From: Larimichthys crocea
Taxonomy: Eukaryota; Chordata; Actinopteri; Sciaenidae
NCBI RefSeq assembly: GCF_000972845.2
Contig: NC_040018.1
Location: 11,753,157-11,817,156, forward strand
DNA: 64,000 bases
Reading direction: 5' to 3'
In this document: piece after piece, positions 11,041 to 24,520 of the stretch
Position numbering within the stretch: the stretch's first letter is position 1
How the letters are laid out: every line of letters begins with the position of its first letter
Translations under genes and position numbers: made by a program
Notes under the pieces: generated by a model
What the model was told of the DNA's origin: nothing
Databases searched by the model: none
What the model saw: the letters and a program-made list of their open reading frames with translations, nothing else

Positions 11041-13807
11041 TTTCTCCCACACATAGTTTCATCCTCACTGATAGAAACAGAATAAAACATATTTGGAATA
11101 TCTCGCAGTGTACAGTTCGACAAACAAAACGCAGACTCCAATAATACCATAAAGATGACTCAAATTTCTGAAACATTTTAAGATTGACTTGAAGAACTGT
11201 TGAATAGGACCGCATTAACTACTTTAAACAAGGTGTACCATAATGAAATGGCAGCTTAGTGTAAATTGACAAAGACATTATTTCCTAAAAGCTGCCTCCT
11301 TGTTAAGGCAAGACTAGTCCTATATCTTTATGATTTTTTTTTTTAAAAATGTTTGTGTGTGTATTCTTTTTGGGACCTTTAGAAACTCCCAGCATAGTTC
11401 ACACATAAAGCCAAATATTAGTGGGTCTGCAGAGCACATTTGAGCTAAAAGATGGGTGGCTTTTGCAGACCAGTATAGATATTGATAACTGAAAGTAAAA
11501 TTAACCAACTAACCAAATTAATTAACCAAATGTGGTAATTAAAAGTGGTTAAAAACATTTATTGATGCAAGATTTTCTATAGCTCAACTGTGAATTTTCT
11601 TGTCAAAAATTACTACAGTAGTTCATACCCTGAATATAAATATTGTAAACTGTTATTTTTGTTATTACAGTGTTCATGAGCATGAAAGATTTGGACAGTA
11701 GATGTTTTTCAGGTGATTATACAAAGCTTGTAGAAATCTTCTAAGGGTCACACTACTTCAGTAAATTTTTTTATACATGCAAATCGCCAATATCACCAAT
11801 CAACAGTGGTGATATGACTTTGGTCTGTATTTCAAAATTGTAAGTATAGATAGGAACAAAAACATTGTTCAATATTAATCAAAGAATACAGAAAATATCA
11901 TTTAAATTTAGCCTGATAAAATTAGTAAAGTCAAAATTTCACTTTGATTTCTAATCGATTCACCTCTGTCTGTAAATATACAGTCCCTAATTTTGAATAA
12001 TTAAGAGTGTGATTGTTCTCAAATAAACACACTTGGACTGGTTCACTGACTTTAATAAAGTTTAGATTACAACCTCTTTTTTTTCTTTTTTTCTTTTACA
12101 TTTTAGAGTTTGGGAGCAGAGGGGAGTGTGCATAAGGAAAATGTTAGAAATATATCAAAAATATATCATAACCATCATTATCATTACAGTCATCATGAAA
12201 AACATACCATTGCCATCATCATCATTATCTGTAACGTCACAGCCAATCCCATCACTAACATCATACATCATCATTTATGTAATTTAACTTGCTACAGTAC
12301 ATGTGCTAAATGAGGAGTCCTATCTGAATTATTGCATTTATACGCTGTTGAAATTATGAAAATAGGATTTTCTTTCTTTTTTTTTTGGTACACTGCATTG
12401 TACAATGTAAGGTGAAGTTTGTTTTGGTGTTGGCATACTATCTTTTGGATGTGTTTGGGGTGTTGACTAGGATGAATGTGGTATGTTTGTACAATATTTT
12501 AGGTCAGTAATGCGTGGTAAAATTCATATGGCATGTGTCAGAGCTGTCTTTCTGCTCTCTAGTTATGCGACATCCCGATGAGCTTAACATGAGTGGACAA
12601 TATTGTGTACAGCTGTACAGGTAAGTGTGTGCAGCAACAAAATTGTGTAACTGCGTTACAGTTCGTTTGTTTTTTCTTTTGATTAACTATACAACAGTAG
12701 CTCATCTACACCCCACTTTCATTGTATTAACAGCCTAGGATGCAGTCATTACGTTATAGCTGTACTTTGTCATTAGGTTTTGAAAACAAGGATTTTTCCT
12801 AACATAAGGCGAGCACACTCAAGACAGAAACAACTCAAATTTCTCGGCAGCAGGCTTTAAACCTGATACTGCAACGCTAATGGCTGTTCAGCCTGCTACA
12901 GCTACATCTACTGTAGGATGCAAACAGATTGAACCAGCATGCCTGTCGGCTTTCAGTGTAAGACATGAAAGGTTATTGATTTGTGACATCGTTTGACAGT
13001 AAAATTAAACTCTTTCTTATTCTACAGCAAGAAGTAACTTCACTAATGTTCTCTGACACATACTATGCATGTTTTATCTCCAACAATCCCCTAGTTCCCA
13101 TTCCTAAAATCACTGCATGCTTATATTTTCTGTCTCTGAAAACCTTTTTTTTTTTTTATTTCCACTATGCTGTTTTCCACGTGACATTTGGATATGCAGG
13201 GATTCAGTGTCTTTTTATTTAGGCACTAATTTAGCTAAAATATGTGCAATATCATAATGCATTTTCCTGCTGTTTCCTGGCCTATTCTTTTAGCTGTCTT
13301 CTTTAAAGTAAAATAAAACCTACAACAACTCTGAGAGCCAGTATTAATATCGATAAGTTTCAACATTATGAATACAGTTTTTCATGATCTTTTAGCAAAG
13401 TGAACCAAGCTTATTGCCAGTGCAAGAATGTACAAATATTGCAAGCTTATGTCAATACTTGTGCAAACTGGTTAAATAAGATAAAGCAGTTGAATAAGCT
13501 ACCTTTAGAGAGTTTAGGCTTTTAAGCTCAGTACTACAGTGTGAGATTTTTTTTTTAAGAAATACGTTATTATTACAGATGCAATATTGAAGCAACTTCA
13601 TGCATATACTACGTGTAATTATGCTCCATATACAGCCTTGATTAAAACTTGAATGGTTTGATTCACAACAAGTTAAAGCAGGCCAAAATAAACAAACAAA
13701 TAGAAAAAAAAAACATAAAATGCACTGTGGCTCCCCAACCCCCATGTGTACTGACATAGTCTGTGAACCAATCAGCAACAAGGCTCTAACCATAAATCAA
13801 TAAATAC
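11041..13807. other. Intergenic spacer between polr2l and cend1
   Basis: AT-rich sequence with no exon-like reading frame. A CAT/ATC-rich simple stretch lies near 12160-12270 (imperfect ATCATTACC-type repeats) and there are several T runs. An ATTAAA on the minus strand at 13808-13813 could be a proximal cend1 poly(A) signal. Further minus-strand AATAAA candidates lie near 13157 and 13213, which would place part of this spacer in the cend1 3' UTR. Confidence 0.6.
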
Positions 13808-13832
13808 TTTAATGTGAGACAATAATTTGGTT

Positions 13833-14114
13833 TTAATTTCTCCTCGCCAGTAGCAACACCCCCAGCAAGATTGCTCCTGCAGCGATAACAGCACCACCGA
13901 TGAGAAAGGGTTTCAGGTGCTCCAAAGAGTCTGTGCCGCAGGCCGCAGCCTCGTCGCCTGCTGCTGCTGCTTCAGCTTCTGCTGCCCCATCCTGGGGGGG
14001 AGGATGCTCGGGCTCAGGGGCAGGGTCAGCCTTGCGTGGGGCTGCTGGCTCCTTTTTCTCTGCTTTAGATCCCGCCTTAGGCGCTGGAGCCCCGGTCTTG
14101 GCCTTGGCTTCCAT
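13833..14114 (-). CDS. cend1: CEND1-like (BM88) tail-anchored neuronal protein
   Basis: This single-exon frame encodes 93 aa. An Ala/Pro/Lys/Glu-rich soluble part (EAKAKTGAPAPKAGSKAEKK, then acidic EAEAAAAGDEAAACG) is followed by a conserved tail. The tail has LEHLKPFLIGGAVIAAGAIL, then LGVLLLA and a basic end RRN. In layout this matches mammalian CEND1 (low-complexity N-terminus, Asn/Lys-Pro-leu-leu, Gly-rich transmembrane helix, short basic C-end), which promotes neuronal cell-cycle exit and sits in outer mitochondrial and ER membranes. It is much shorter than the 149-aa human protein. The start has a good context (CCATGG). An acceptor (TTTTTCCTCAG) at 14182 begins this exon with about 66 nt of 5' UTR, so a non-coding first exon lies upstream. 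polr2l and CEND1 are also close together on human 11p15.5, supporting orthology. Confidence 0.75.
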   Translation of the reverse strand: MEAKAKTGAPAPKAGSKAEKKEPAAPRKADPAPEPEHPPPQDGAAEAEAAAAGDEAAACGTDSLEHLKPFLIGGAVIAAGAILLGVLLLARRN

Positions 14115-14181
14115 GGACTCAGGGACAGAGGTGTGGTCTGGTCAGGAGGAGTCTTTATAAGGTCAGCTCTGTGCTGCTTCG

Positions 14182-16544
14182 CTGAGGAAAAACAGCAAAC
14201 AGACAGCCAGATTATCCCACTAAATTAGGCTCAGACACCATGTTATCTGCTAATCTAGAGACGCTGCCATACAGAATAGTCCCTAAAATCCATGATTCAC
14301 TGTACAGCGGTGAATCAGTCATGTGGTAGTGAGGCCTTAAATGTGACCTTGGAAAAAAATGACACTGATGACATCGATGGGAACACTCCGATGCTCAGAG
14401 GACAGGGAATTGTTTATGTTGGTCGCAGCTGCTGTGACATAATATTTCAGTGGAAAAATAATGTTACGACAGCTTCCTGTGTAGAGTTTTTTCATCTGCC
14501 AGTTTTGCATTGTAGAAAGAGGGAATGGTGATGCAGCTGCAGAGCTTATTCATAGTCAGGGAATCTCTATTTCTTTGACAACAGTGTAATACAGATTAAA
14601 TGTCAAGCAGGGAGCAAGACTGTCTTACTCTCTGTTCCCTCACTGTAAAACCGCATGAGTCATATGTGCTATAAATGGAGGACAAGATGGAGGAGAGAAA
14701 TAGGGACCTCAGAGACTGCGAGGAAATCAGTGAACATGCAAATGAGGAAAAATAATGAAGAGGAAAGAAACGCAGATGATATTGACTGAACACATCATAG
14801 CAGCTCACACAGAATGTAGGCTGGACACATCTTAACAAAAAATGCCTGACTTTTTTAAATCCTGCAGTGATGTGATGAGAAGAAATATGGGAATTGCATA
14901 CCTTTCCAACAGATCTGTAGAGATAACAAGATTGTGAGACGAAGGAAGGAAGAACTGCAGCGGTCTCTGGAAGTGGAAATGTCCTTAATATAAGAAAATG
15001 AGAGAAAGCGGAGAGATGGAGGACACTGAAAGCAGGAGGGAGGAGAATGAGGAGGAGAGGCTGGGATGTACCATCTAGGCCTCAAAGAGGGGGAGTTTAT
15101 TCTCTGATTATATCCTGGGTTTTAGAGTCTGTTTTAACACACAATTTGAGTGAGTTTTAATGGCTAAAATAAGGGTTATTTCAATATGGCAAAGTTTAGT
15201 CTTTAATTATCTCTACACTTGTAAGATATATTACATGTTACACACAGATTTATATGAAAATAGTTTGTCATTTTTAAAGTATCATGCTGGAGCAGTAAGT
15301 ATTTGGACAATTACATTTTCATGTTTTTGGCTTTGTACTCAAACACATTTAATTTAAGAGAAAAAGAAACACATGCAGAGGTTAAAGTGCTGACAGTCTG
15401 CCTCAACTCTATCCAGCATGCACTAAGTGAGAGCTCCCCTTTATTTAACCTGTCAGAGGAGCATTACCACTGATTTACAAGAACAAATCAGAAAGCACTC
15501 ACATAGGCAGACAGACACATAGACAGTACTAAAAGAGTGCAAGTGCAGAGGCAAATCATTGTGTGAAAGTGTTATGGCAGAATAACAAGACTTTTGTTTC
15601 TGCATTTTACCCCACTGGCACATACCGCAGTAACACCTCTCACCGTCATCTTCTGTCAGTTCCAGTTCCCATAAATCTCAGTCACTCATTTTACAAGATG
15701 AGTCATGTTGCTTTCTCCTCTCTGACCCTGCAAGACGTTTTTCCCAGTATACAACCCTGCTGTGCTGCAATTATGCAGAGCAACATTTGTTTCTCGCATT
15801 ATAGCATTTATTCTCCCAAACCATTACTTTCTATTGTTTTGTTTTTTAAATAAATCGTGTTAAGTGATGACAGTTTTGGATCTATTTTCAGACAGCAGAT
15901 GTCTGCCAAATAACCCCGAGACCTGAGGTCAGCAGTCTTGGCAGCAGTAAGCTGAGTGAAAGTGCCAAATCCCCGTGACAGTCATGATGTTTTGTCTTAT
16001 TGTTTGGTCTAATGCATTGTTGCTGTAGCTGTGCCTCGTCCGCCTGCATTTCTGACAGGTGACACTATCCTCATTTTCATGTGTGGTAAAGCTTTAATGA
16101 CGTGACGCCGATCTACGCCCAGCATACGTCTCACCAAAGAGGATGGTGATGTCAAGATGGTAGTCGGTATGTACGCCGATGAGCGTCAAATACGAAGGGT
16201 TGACGTAAAAGACACCGCTAAAGTGAGTCAGAAATCTAAACCAAAAAAAGTTCCCGAGCTCGAAACTTTAACTCGAAACAAATAAACGCCCCTCTAATCT
16301 TTTTATGTCGGTTAATATCTTCTAATACAACGTGTATTTGCAATACGTTTGATGTAATCCCATGAGAAAATGTGGCGACGTGACGCAGAATAAATCACGT
16401 ATTACGAATGAATACATGTCCTCCAATTACGAGAGTTACGTTTATTAAACAACATTTTGGTCATAATAAAACATATATAGAGCCGCGTGTAATCAAATGA
16501 TAGTTTTATATTGCGTTTGGACAAAATGTTCCGTGTTTATTTAC
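14182..16544 (-). other. cend1: Probable cend1 5' UTR intron
   Basis: Non-coding. It would be bounded by acceptor TCCTCAG at 14182 and a candidate donor G|GTAAATAA at 16544 (minus strand). It holds a long purine-rich stretch (about 14680-15070, plus strand) and no recognisable transposon. The donor is inferred, not proven. Confidence 0.4.
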
Positions 16545-17660
16545 CGCACAGGTCGGGCTTTGCGGGTTTCGCATCGCTGTTCGTCGCTGTGGTAACGAAC
16601 TTTGATGCGAATGAAATGTTATGCTGCGCATGCGCACTGGCACGACAATCAAAGATAATATGTTCGCCGTTAAGGTAACCGACTGGTATTTTCTAACCAC
16701 TCCCTCAAACTACAGAAGAATAACCTGAGCAAACAAAAGAGAGGCAAATCCCCTCTGGCGGTGGTGGGGGGGGGTCTCTGTGCGGTGTCTTCACAAAGGG
16801 GGAGCGGCACCCTCTCGAAAAAACACTGCTCTCTTTGACTCCGACTGCTGATTCCTTGATATTCACGAACCACCAGTGGCGCCCTTTCTCCAGTATTCTC
16901 CAAAGTGTCTGCCATTTACAGAGAGTCAGGTGTGCGTGGATAGGACGTTGTACGGGATTTGCGCAGCAAAAAAAAAAAAACGGAAGGGGAATAGCGAATT
17001 GGTACGTGTTTTGTGGTGGAAATGTCCGAGGGGTTGGGCCAGAATCTCTCTTGGAAGTGCTCCCTCCGTGTAGCTGCTATCCGCGCTGGGGTTCGGGAGT
17101 TGTCCGGCTGATGGCACACACACGCAAGCTACTGACTTAAACAGCGTGAGGAACGAAGGGCTCGTCCTGTTCGTCAACCCCGAGGCACTGCTGTGTTCTG
17201 TGGATAGACGGAGGCATGAAAACGACCCTCACTCCATGAACCGCTGACGACGTGTTACAATTTAAAGCAGCGTACCAAGCCGCCAGAGTCCGGCGGGTTT
17301 TGAAAACGGACCGTGTAATTGATAGGGGCTCTTTGATGGCATGTACCAGGTTCGCCTGACACCCAGGCTCCGGCTCTTTGGTGTCCATTCATCCTGCTGT
17401 TTGTAATGACGTCTGTACGGTTATTATAATTCTCTCGGTGAGACGTTTGTGAATATCCACCAGCACCTCCACCAAACCCTGAGCCGGTGTCGGGGAGAGA
17501 GAGAGGGAGAGAGGGAGGCTGAGGCGGGTCGCCAGTCGGAGGGATATGGGAGAGCGAGCGGAACCGATGCTGTGGGTCTTGGCAAGGCATCGTCAAAATT
17601 CAGGTGAGCGGCAGCGACCGGATGAGGTGACTGACAATCTGACTGATCACCTGCACATGC
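16080..17660. promoter_or_regulatory. CpG-rich region: candidate shared cend1/dagla promoter
   Basis: CpG is clearly more frequent here than on either side. A perfect palindromic NRF1 site TGCGCATGCGCA lies at 16625-16636. On the minus strand a candidate first exon of cend1 would end at 16545 (donor GTAAATAA). On the plus strand a GA-rich segment leads to a strong donor CAG|GTGAGCGG at 17603/17604, the likely end of the non-coding first exon of dagla. The reading frames within are proline/serine-rich and not conserved; I treat them as CpG-island shadows. Confidence 0.5.
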
Positions 17661-18657
17661 AACTGCAGCCAGTGTGTGACCCGGCTTCTTAAGTCCCCAT
17701 GTTTTTAGTGCTCATTTGAGACACATTTCTTAGGCCACATCCACATTAGCTAGGCCCACAGGATGCCACCTTTTTAAAACAGATGTCCTGATTTCAATGA
17801 GATTAGACGCTACTGCCTTCCGCCGCCAATCGACTTGTTGGAATCACACATTTTGTTGCTGTTGCCCATAAACACCCTGCAGGCTGCAGCTGTAGCTCCA
17901 GTGGTTGGGTTTTTATTAAAGGATATAGATGTCCAAATGTTGACACATGCCAACCACAAGTTACAGAGTGATGAAATAGGTTCTTTAGTCTAGTTGGTTT
18001 AAAGTGACAGTGTCCCAGAGTATTCAGCTGAAGTAATGAGTAAATGATCAGTATTGGTGTTGATTTTGTTCTGCTTATTTAGTAGTCAGATGATCAGTCA
18101 TCTGGTATTATTTTCATTACAGGAAGGAGATTAAGCAGATTTAAAGGAGAGCCCATACAGAATCCAGACTATTTACTTTGGTTGGGCAGTAGATGACACG
18201 CTTCCCCTTTTTTTTAAAAAGGACTTGGCACAGCGACAGTAAGAGGAATGTCACACCTGTTTATCATCACACTGAGAATATTTCACTGATAATTCAGGCT
18301 CCGCTTCTCTCCTTCAGTTGTGGATATTGCTTTTTCTCCATTGTCGTTATGCTCACGCAATTCCAAGCGCAAATGTCTCAACGGGGCAATGTTTCGTCAT
18401 AGGTGAACTTCTCTTTGTAAAATGATGATGTTGCAGATTGAGTTCAAGGAAGAAGAACGAGGACAAAGTGGGGGATGTTAGTCATTACACATCCTATACA
18501 TAGTTTCAACCTGTTGTAGTCAGTTTTATGCTAAGGCACCAGATAAGTTTGTTTATCTGTGTATCTTTATTATTTTATACACTGCGGAATAAAAAAGGAA
18601 TCATGCTTTTGTTGACTCAGAATGAGGCTTTTATATGTTCAAAGGGAGTGGGTCATC

Positions 18658-18862
18658 TTCCACTTTCATGTTCCTGCAGTAGCCCACAACTCACAAACCA
18701 AACAGTGGCTCTAGAAAATGCCTTTCGTGCTTTTTTTTTTTTTTTTTGTGGCCACTGTGGTTCACCTTTGGAAGTGGAGGGTGAGCTGAGGGCTACACAG
18801 TTGGTTGCAGTCTGCGACTTCAGCACTAGATGCCACCAAATCACACTCTGGACCTTTTTAAA
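18658..18862 (+). mobile_element. Truncated TIR element (MITE), same family as 42702-43012
   Basis: Shared landmarks with the copy at 42702-43012, in the same order: 'CAGTAGC(C/T)CA', 'AAACAGTGGCT', 'CCTTTCGTGC', 'GGTTGCA', 'TAGATGCC' and a terminal 'CACNCTGG'. This copy ends ...TCTGGACCTTTTTAA, the family's 3' terminus, but lacks the 5' half. Confidence 0.6.
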
Positions 18863-19199
18863 TAAGCAAGAGTGAATTTGTAATAGCTGCAACCATGTAC
18901 TTTAATTCATCCACACATTCATGCACTCCCGGAAGTGCCACATGAGTGGCCGCTTGTTACAGCAGCTCTAAACTTTCCTACCTATTTTTGTGTTTATATG
19001 TGTATTTATATGTGTATTTATTGTGTTTTTAGTGTATTTTTGTTGCTGTTTTTTTTTTTATCACATTGACACTTTAAGCAAGTGTGCAGCTATGGATGTT
19101 CACATTGTAACATTCGTAGTTTGCTTCTTGATGTTTTCTGTTTTTGAAGGTCGATTGTTTTTTGTGTTTATTGTGTAGGTTATAGATATTTCTGTCTGT

Positions 19200-19325
19200 T
19201 AACTTATGTCTGTTTGTTGTGGGGGGTTTTTTCTAATTCTGTTGTGTATGCTACACTTTCCTCTGCTGCTGTAACAAGTAAATTTCCCCGTGGTGGGATG
19301 AATAAAGTATATGTAATCTAATCTA
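19200..19325 (+). repeat. LINE (L2-like) 3' tail
   Basis: The sequence 'CTGCTGCTGTAACAAGTAAATTTCCCCGTGGTGGGATGAATAAAG' followed by repeated ATCTA units is the standard 3' end of fish L2/CR1-type retrotransposons. No reverse transcriptase frame is attached, so it is a 5'-truncated remnant. Confidence 0.6.
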
Positions 19326-21304
19326 ATGCTTTCACACACAACCTCACAAACCTCCATGGCAAATTCATAGCCTGGCAGGGTGAAAACTTTAGCCTCCAGA
19401 TGGCAAGAATATTTTTATGGACAGAGCGAGATGCAGAGCTGCTGGTCACAGCTAATAATAAAAATCAGTCCAAGCCCAGTCATGTACGGCTGCATCAACA
19501 ACAGTGTTTGCACTCGATTCTCTGGTATCCCAGTAGGCTTAAACCCTAGTGGAAACGAAGCGCCTCCCGGGAGTCCTGGCTGATACAGTATGTTGTCTCG
19601 CTGTTTTCCAAAGCATTGTGTATGACCTCTACTTGTGCCATGAGCCAAACTAGCTCCTCTGCTCTAATTCAGACTAATTATTTTAGATAATTTGATTCAA
19701 CAGGGCCTAATGCTAGTGTTTGGGTGTTTACAGGTAGTTAAGAAACAACACTGCTTCGGGTAAAAGGAATTTGGCAGTATTTGAATGCTTTTGGTCCTTA
19801 TTTTCTCATTTCTCATCAGCTGTAAATAGTTGTATGAAGTCCTGTTTTAATGTGTATTGGGGATAACCATGTAAAACACATTATTTTGGGTGGGAATAAA
19901 ACATAACTACTCCACGGCCAAAGACTTGGGTACAATTACTCTGCAGGTGTGCTGCCCTGATTTAGTTTTTTGCTTTGTAAATGGAGAAATAGTAGCAGTC
20001 TTAGAGACTAACTGGTTAGCATGGGTTTGGTAGATAAGTGGTTGGCCTGTATAATCTCTAGAGCTCTTCTGTATTGTCGTGTCGCATCGTGATGTGTAGG
20101 TGAGTGCTTGTGAGAAAAGAGTGGATGTTCTTATTTAAAAAGAAGAAAAAAAACACCAGGACACTTTTACTCACTCATTTAGGGAAACACTCTTCCATTA
20201 ATTGATATATTTGCACATATCAGCTAAACCTCAGTAAGATTAAACTTTACACTTTTATTGAAACTGCAAATATGCAGCTCAGGCATGAATTGAATTCTTT
20301 GTTTGAGATAATGAACCCAGACAAAATGTGATAGTCTTGTAGTTTCTACAAGTATGTTGCCATGGACCCCTCAAATATAAGTTAACTTTGTTGTCTGTGT
20401 GCAGAGCACATCAACATAAAGGGCACCTCTACTTGTTTATTGGAAAGAAGTGTTTTGATAACATTATGTCTTTGAAATGGAGTGTAAATTGTTAATTTGA
20501 ATTAATTTTTCAGACATGGGGCATAACTAGTTTTTCATTTTCACCTTGCTAATAACCCTTTGGATCCAATCCATGTACAAGACTTGTGATTTATGTAAGG
20601 TCTGTGGAGACGTAGATGTCATAGCATGCATCTTCATTTTACACTTACTCTTTTAAACAGTGCATCATGGGACAGGCGATCCAAATAAGCCATATAAAAA
20701 AAGAGCATCACTCTGTGAGGCAGTACTGATGGTCTGGCAGGTGCTTTGCAGAGGAGTGTGTCTGTGTTTGTGTGTGTCTCCTCCCAGCCTCCCGGACAGG
20801 ATTGTATTGCAAAATCTATAAGCTGCAGAACTGAAATCATGTGATTCTGCAGTGAAGCCATTAATAGACAGCCGTTCAAGTGTGTGAAAAATGCCAATTT
20901 AAAGTACCACTATACATTCAACACTCTGCTGAAAATCCGCGGCTGCAGCAGTGTATTACATAGATAAAACTGCTGCAGTTATTTTCAGTACCTGACCAGA
21001 TCCAGCTCTGTATATGGTTTGTGGCAGCGAGCCACAGACAGGTTGGCAGAGCACATATGTTACCACCCCAACACACAAAAAACATTCATGTACACACAAA
21101 CACTCGCATGCAAACTGCAGTGCACATGCTATCACATGAACTGAAAGAAGAGAAAATGGAGTGGGAAGAGGTGAAAGGGATTGAGTGGGTGGCAGTGGGA
21201 GAAAAAGATGGAGAAAGAGGCAGAGGGAGAGTAGGAGTGAGTGGCACATGGCTTTCAGTCTAAAAAAAGCCGAGCAACACGAAACCAAAACCAGAATCTG
21301 GATT

Positions 21305-21560
21305 AGCTAGATAAGGAAGAGGAGGGGGACAGAGGAAGGCTCGAGGAGAAAATGTAGGTTTCCTCTGCACCGAAAATGGTGCAGATGCACACGCTCGGTT
21401 TCATGCTCATAAATGTCCTCTAAAATATGAATACTGAATGAGTGTGTGGGTAGAAGGAGAAGAAGGAGAGAGCATGAGGATGGGAAGACAGAAGACAAGA
21501 AAAGCAGAGGATGAGATTCTTCAGGATGGACAGAATACTGCTGTGGCGTGACAGAATAGA
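21305..21560 (+). repeat. Purine-rich (GA/GGA) low-complexity block
   Basis: Long runs of A and G on the plus strand (GGAAGAGGAGGGGGACAGAGG, later GAAGGAGAAGAAGGAGAGAG) with few pyrimidines. Its complement gives the Ser/Leu-rich minus-strand frames here, which I do not regard as genes. Confidence 0.6.
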
Positions 21561-24520
21561 GAGAGACAGGCTCATTAGAGACAGCCAGAGCAGAGCCAGG
21601 GATGTGACAAATGCAGAAGACAATCTTGATCTGAGCAGAGTGTAACACTGACCCAGGCAGAAAAAGAGAGAGACTGGAACAGATGGGTGTATGACGGAGA
21701 GATTTGGGACTGTGCTGCAGTCGCGCCAACCCAGCATAACCTCATCATTTTCTGTAGACGGTCTCCCCCCATCCCTAAGCAAATATTTTTCATTTCTTGT
21801 TGATTTCTAGTGAATCTGACACAATAACAACCTACCTGCAGGACTGCAAAGTCACTGCGTACCTGAGTGCCCACAGAGCTTCTCTTTAATAATAGTCCAC
21901 AGACTACTGGTGCATTAGTTGAATCACTGTTTACCACACACAACCTCATGAATATCATGTGATATTGATATGAATCAATCCTGTCAACTCTGGAAGCAAC
22001 TCCTGTTGAACCTTGCATATGAGAATTTCATTATATGCCCAACACGCAGCAGACTCCTACAGGGTCTGTCAACCTTGTCACCAAAGCCACATCCTCAGAT
22101 TTTTGAGTGTTCCTGTTTTAGTCACTTTTCATTCTCCAAATATACATGAGCATTCACAGCACAGGACATCCATACTTGCTACAGAAACTAAATCTATTCT
22201 GTACCAGGATGTTCAGATGTTTAAATGAGATCACCTGTGTTTTGTCAGACACACCTTAGTTTAACTAGATTTACTCTCCTCCAGTGTGCCGTGAGTGAAA
22301 ACCGCTGTATTCCATGCTGACGTTTTAGAGTCGCATTGTGTGAAGAGTGGCACAAGTAAAGAATCACACCCCTACCGATCACTGAAATGTGCCCATGAGG
22401 GTTTTTCACTATATCTGTTGGCGAAAGATGGATACAATTTAGTTAAGTAGTAGTAGTATGTATTTTCTGTCTGTCTTGACAGTGATTACAAGGAACTACA
22501 CTTGAAATGATCTGTCAAAACATTTTAATCCAATGTGATTACTGGTCACATTTGTCATTTCTCAACATATGATGTTGATATTTTTTTTTAGCACGCCATG
22601 GAAAATGCATGGTTGTCATCAGAGCATGCTCGGAGCAATCTGTCTGACGGCAATATAGCCTCTGGGCCAAACAGACAACAGGCACCTGAAAAACAGACAG
22701 TGAATATACAAGCCAAGATATCCTCTGCAGTATGATTAGATGTGCAAGCGTGATAGGAAATACAAATTTCTGCCAATATATAAACAGATATCTGCAGGTA
22801 ATGAATGCAGGTAACTTTTAAAAAAAGCTAGTAATTATCCGTCAATAGCCAATCTGTTTCGAGATCACATTTCAGCCAACGCCGCTTGGCCCAATGTAAA
22901 AACTTTCAAAGATAGGACCGGACTGGACCGGGAATACATAATTGTACTACTCTTGGATGCAAATAACTCGTCCTGAGTGGAACATAACGAGGGCCATGAA
23001 TGAGAGTTGGGTTTTTCCTCAGCAAGTTCCTGCACACTTCACAATAAAAGCCTTGTTAAGAAATAAAAGGGTTCTGTTCACTACAATGTTAGAGGGCTTT
23101 AATTAGAAATGGATAGACGAAGTGTTTGTGTAAACAGTGTAATGCAGTAACTTCAACAGGGTAAACAGGGTATCAATATGAAGCTTTGTACTTCTGCTAT
23201 GTTATCTACTTACTTTACTAACATAGCAAAGACCATAAGTGGCATGCTGGTTGTCAGGGACAGGGTTATATTAGAGTGTGATGGGAAAATGATGGGCTCA
23301 TTGTTTGTTTATTAACTTTCCAGCATTGTATTTCACAAACTAGTTAGTTACCCGCCATGAAGACGCCGCTAACTCTTTGTCACCCTCTGCTCAGCTGTGA
23401 TTCGTACTCTCCTAATGCTACATGTGCCGCAGACGGCACTGAGAGTATTGTAGTGATTCATATGCAGATATCTGTTTATAGCAGTTATGCTAAGTGCATC
23501 AGAGTAGAGCATCCCAATTTTGGACGGACACCCACGAAAACGCGCACCGTTTCAGAATGACACCCGGTAGTATTATCCACTTGACAAAACAAAGAGGGGA
23601 ACAGTGTTTTCTATTTGTCTGCTTGCTGCGAAATACACAGCACATTACTACACAGCTTCCTTGCAATAAAAAAAAAACATCTGTTTGTTGGAGGCTGTGC
23701 CATCACAGACACAAAGTTTTTCTACAAGTGATGTTCTATAAACCGGAAGGGTGCCTGATACTTAAATGGCTTCCACTGGTGAATGCAGTCCAAGTGTTTA
23801 GTGGTGTATATTCTCAGCAGTTTCTGGAGTGTTTAAGGAGGTGATAGTGCAACACAGAAGCAAGCTTTGGGAGAAAATCTGTTCCAGAAATTGAGATTCT
23901 GGATGCGTGCTTTATCATATTTAATCACCTTTTTAAGACCAGGGAATTCTATTTCTCTGTTATCTTAACGGATCTCTCACCTGTTTGTTTCAAACCAGTT
24001 CTTCTTGGGATTGGTTATAGTGGTGATTGAGGTTTCTCAGCCAGAGAATGTGCTACAAAATAAAGAGGCTGTAACCAGCCTGTAGCAGACTCACTACGAG
24101 TGAGTGGGATACTAAAACACCTGCTGCCGGTCATACCAGATCAATCCACTGTCTGTAAAACAAGGAATCTACGATTGACTGAATGAAAAGATATGAGAAC
24201 AGCCAGGTTTTTAAAATGCCTATAGGCCCCATGGTAGTAAAACAAGATTGTGTATTTTACACTGTTTTAACACAGTGTTGGAGATCCATCAGAGAGTTTA
24301 AAAGCGATAATTATGAGTAAAACATTTCACATGCTGTGCTGCATGCCCGTGCCCCCTGTTTCAATAGGTCCATGTCAAAGACAATGCCATAATGACGGAC
24401 AGGGAGCCCTGTCATTGTTGTTGCGTGTGGTCACGTGGTAATGGGCCTGGGCCTGGTACACAGTAGCACGTTGTGACGAGCACAAAAGCATTGCTCACAT
24501 GCAGGAATATGTCCGTCTTT

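Noticed and set aside
17255..17596. 113-codon Pro/Ser-rich minus-strand frame
   Set aside because: CpG-island composition effect. The plus strand has a clear donor for a non-coding dagla exon, and no family is recognised.
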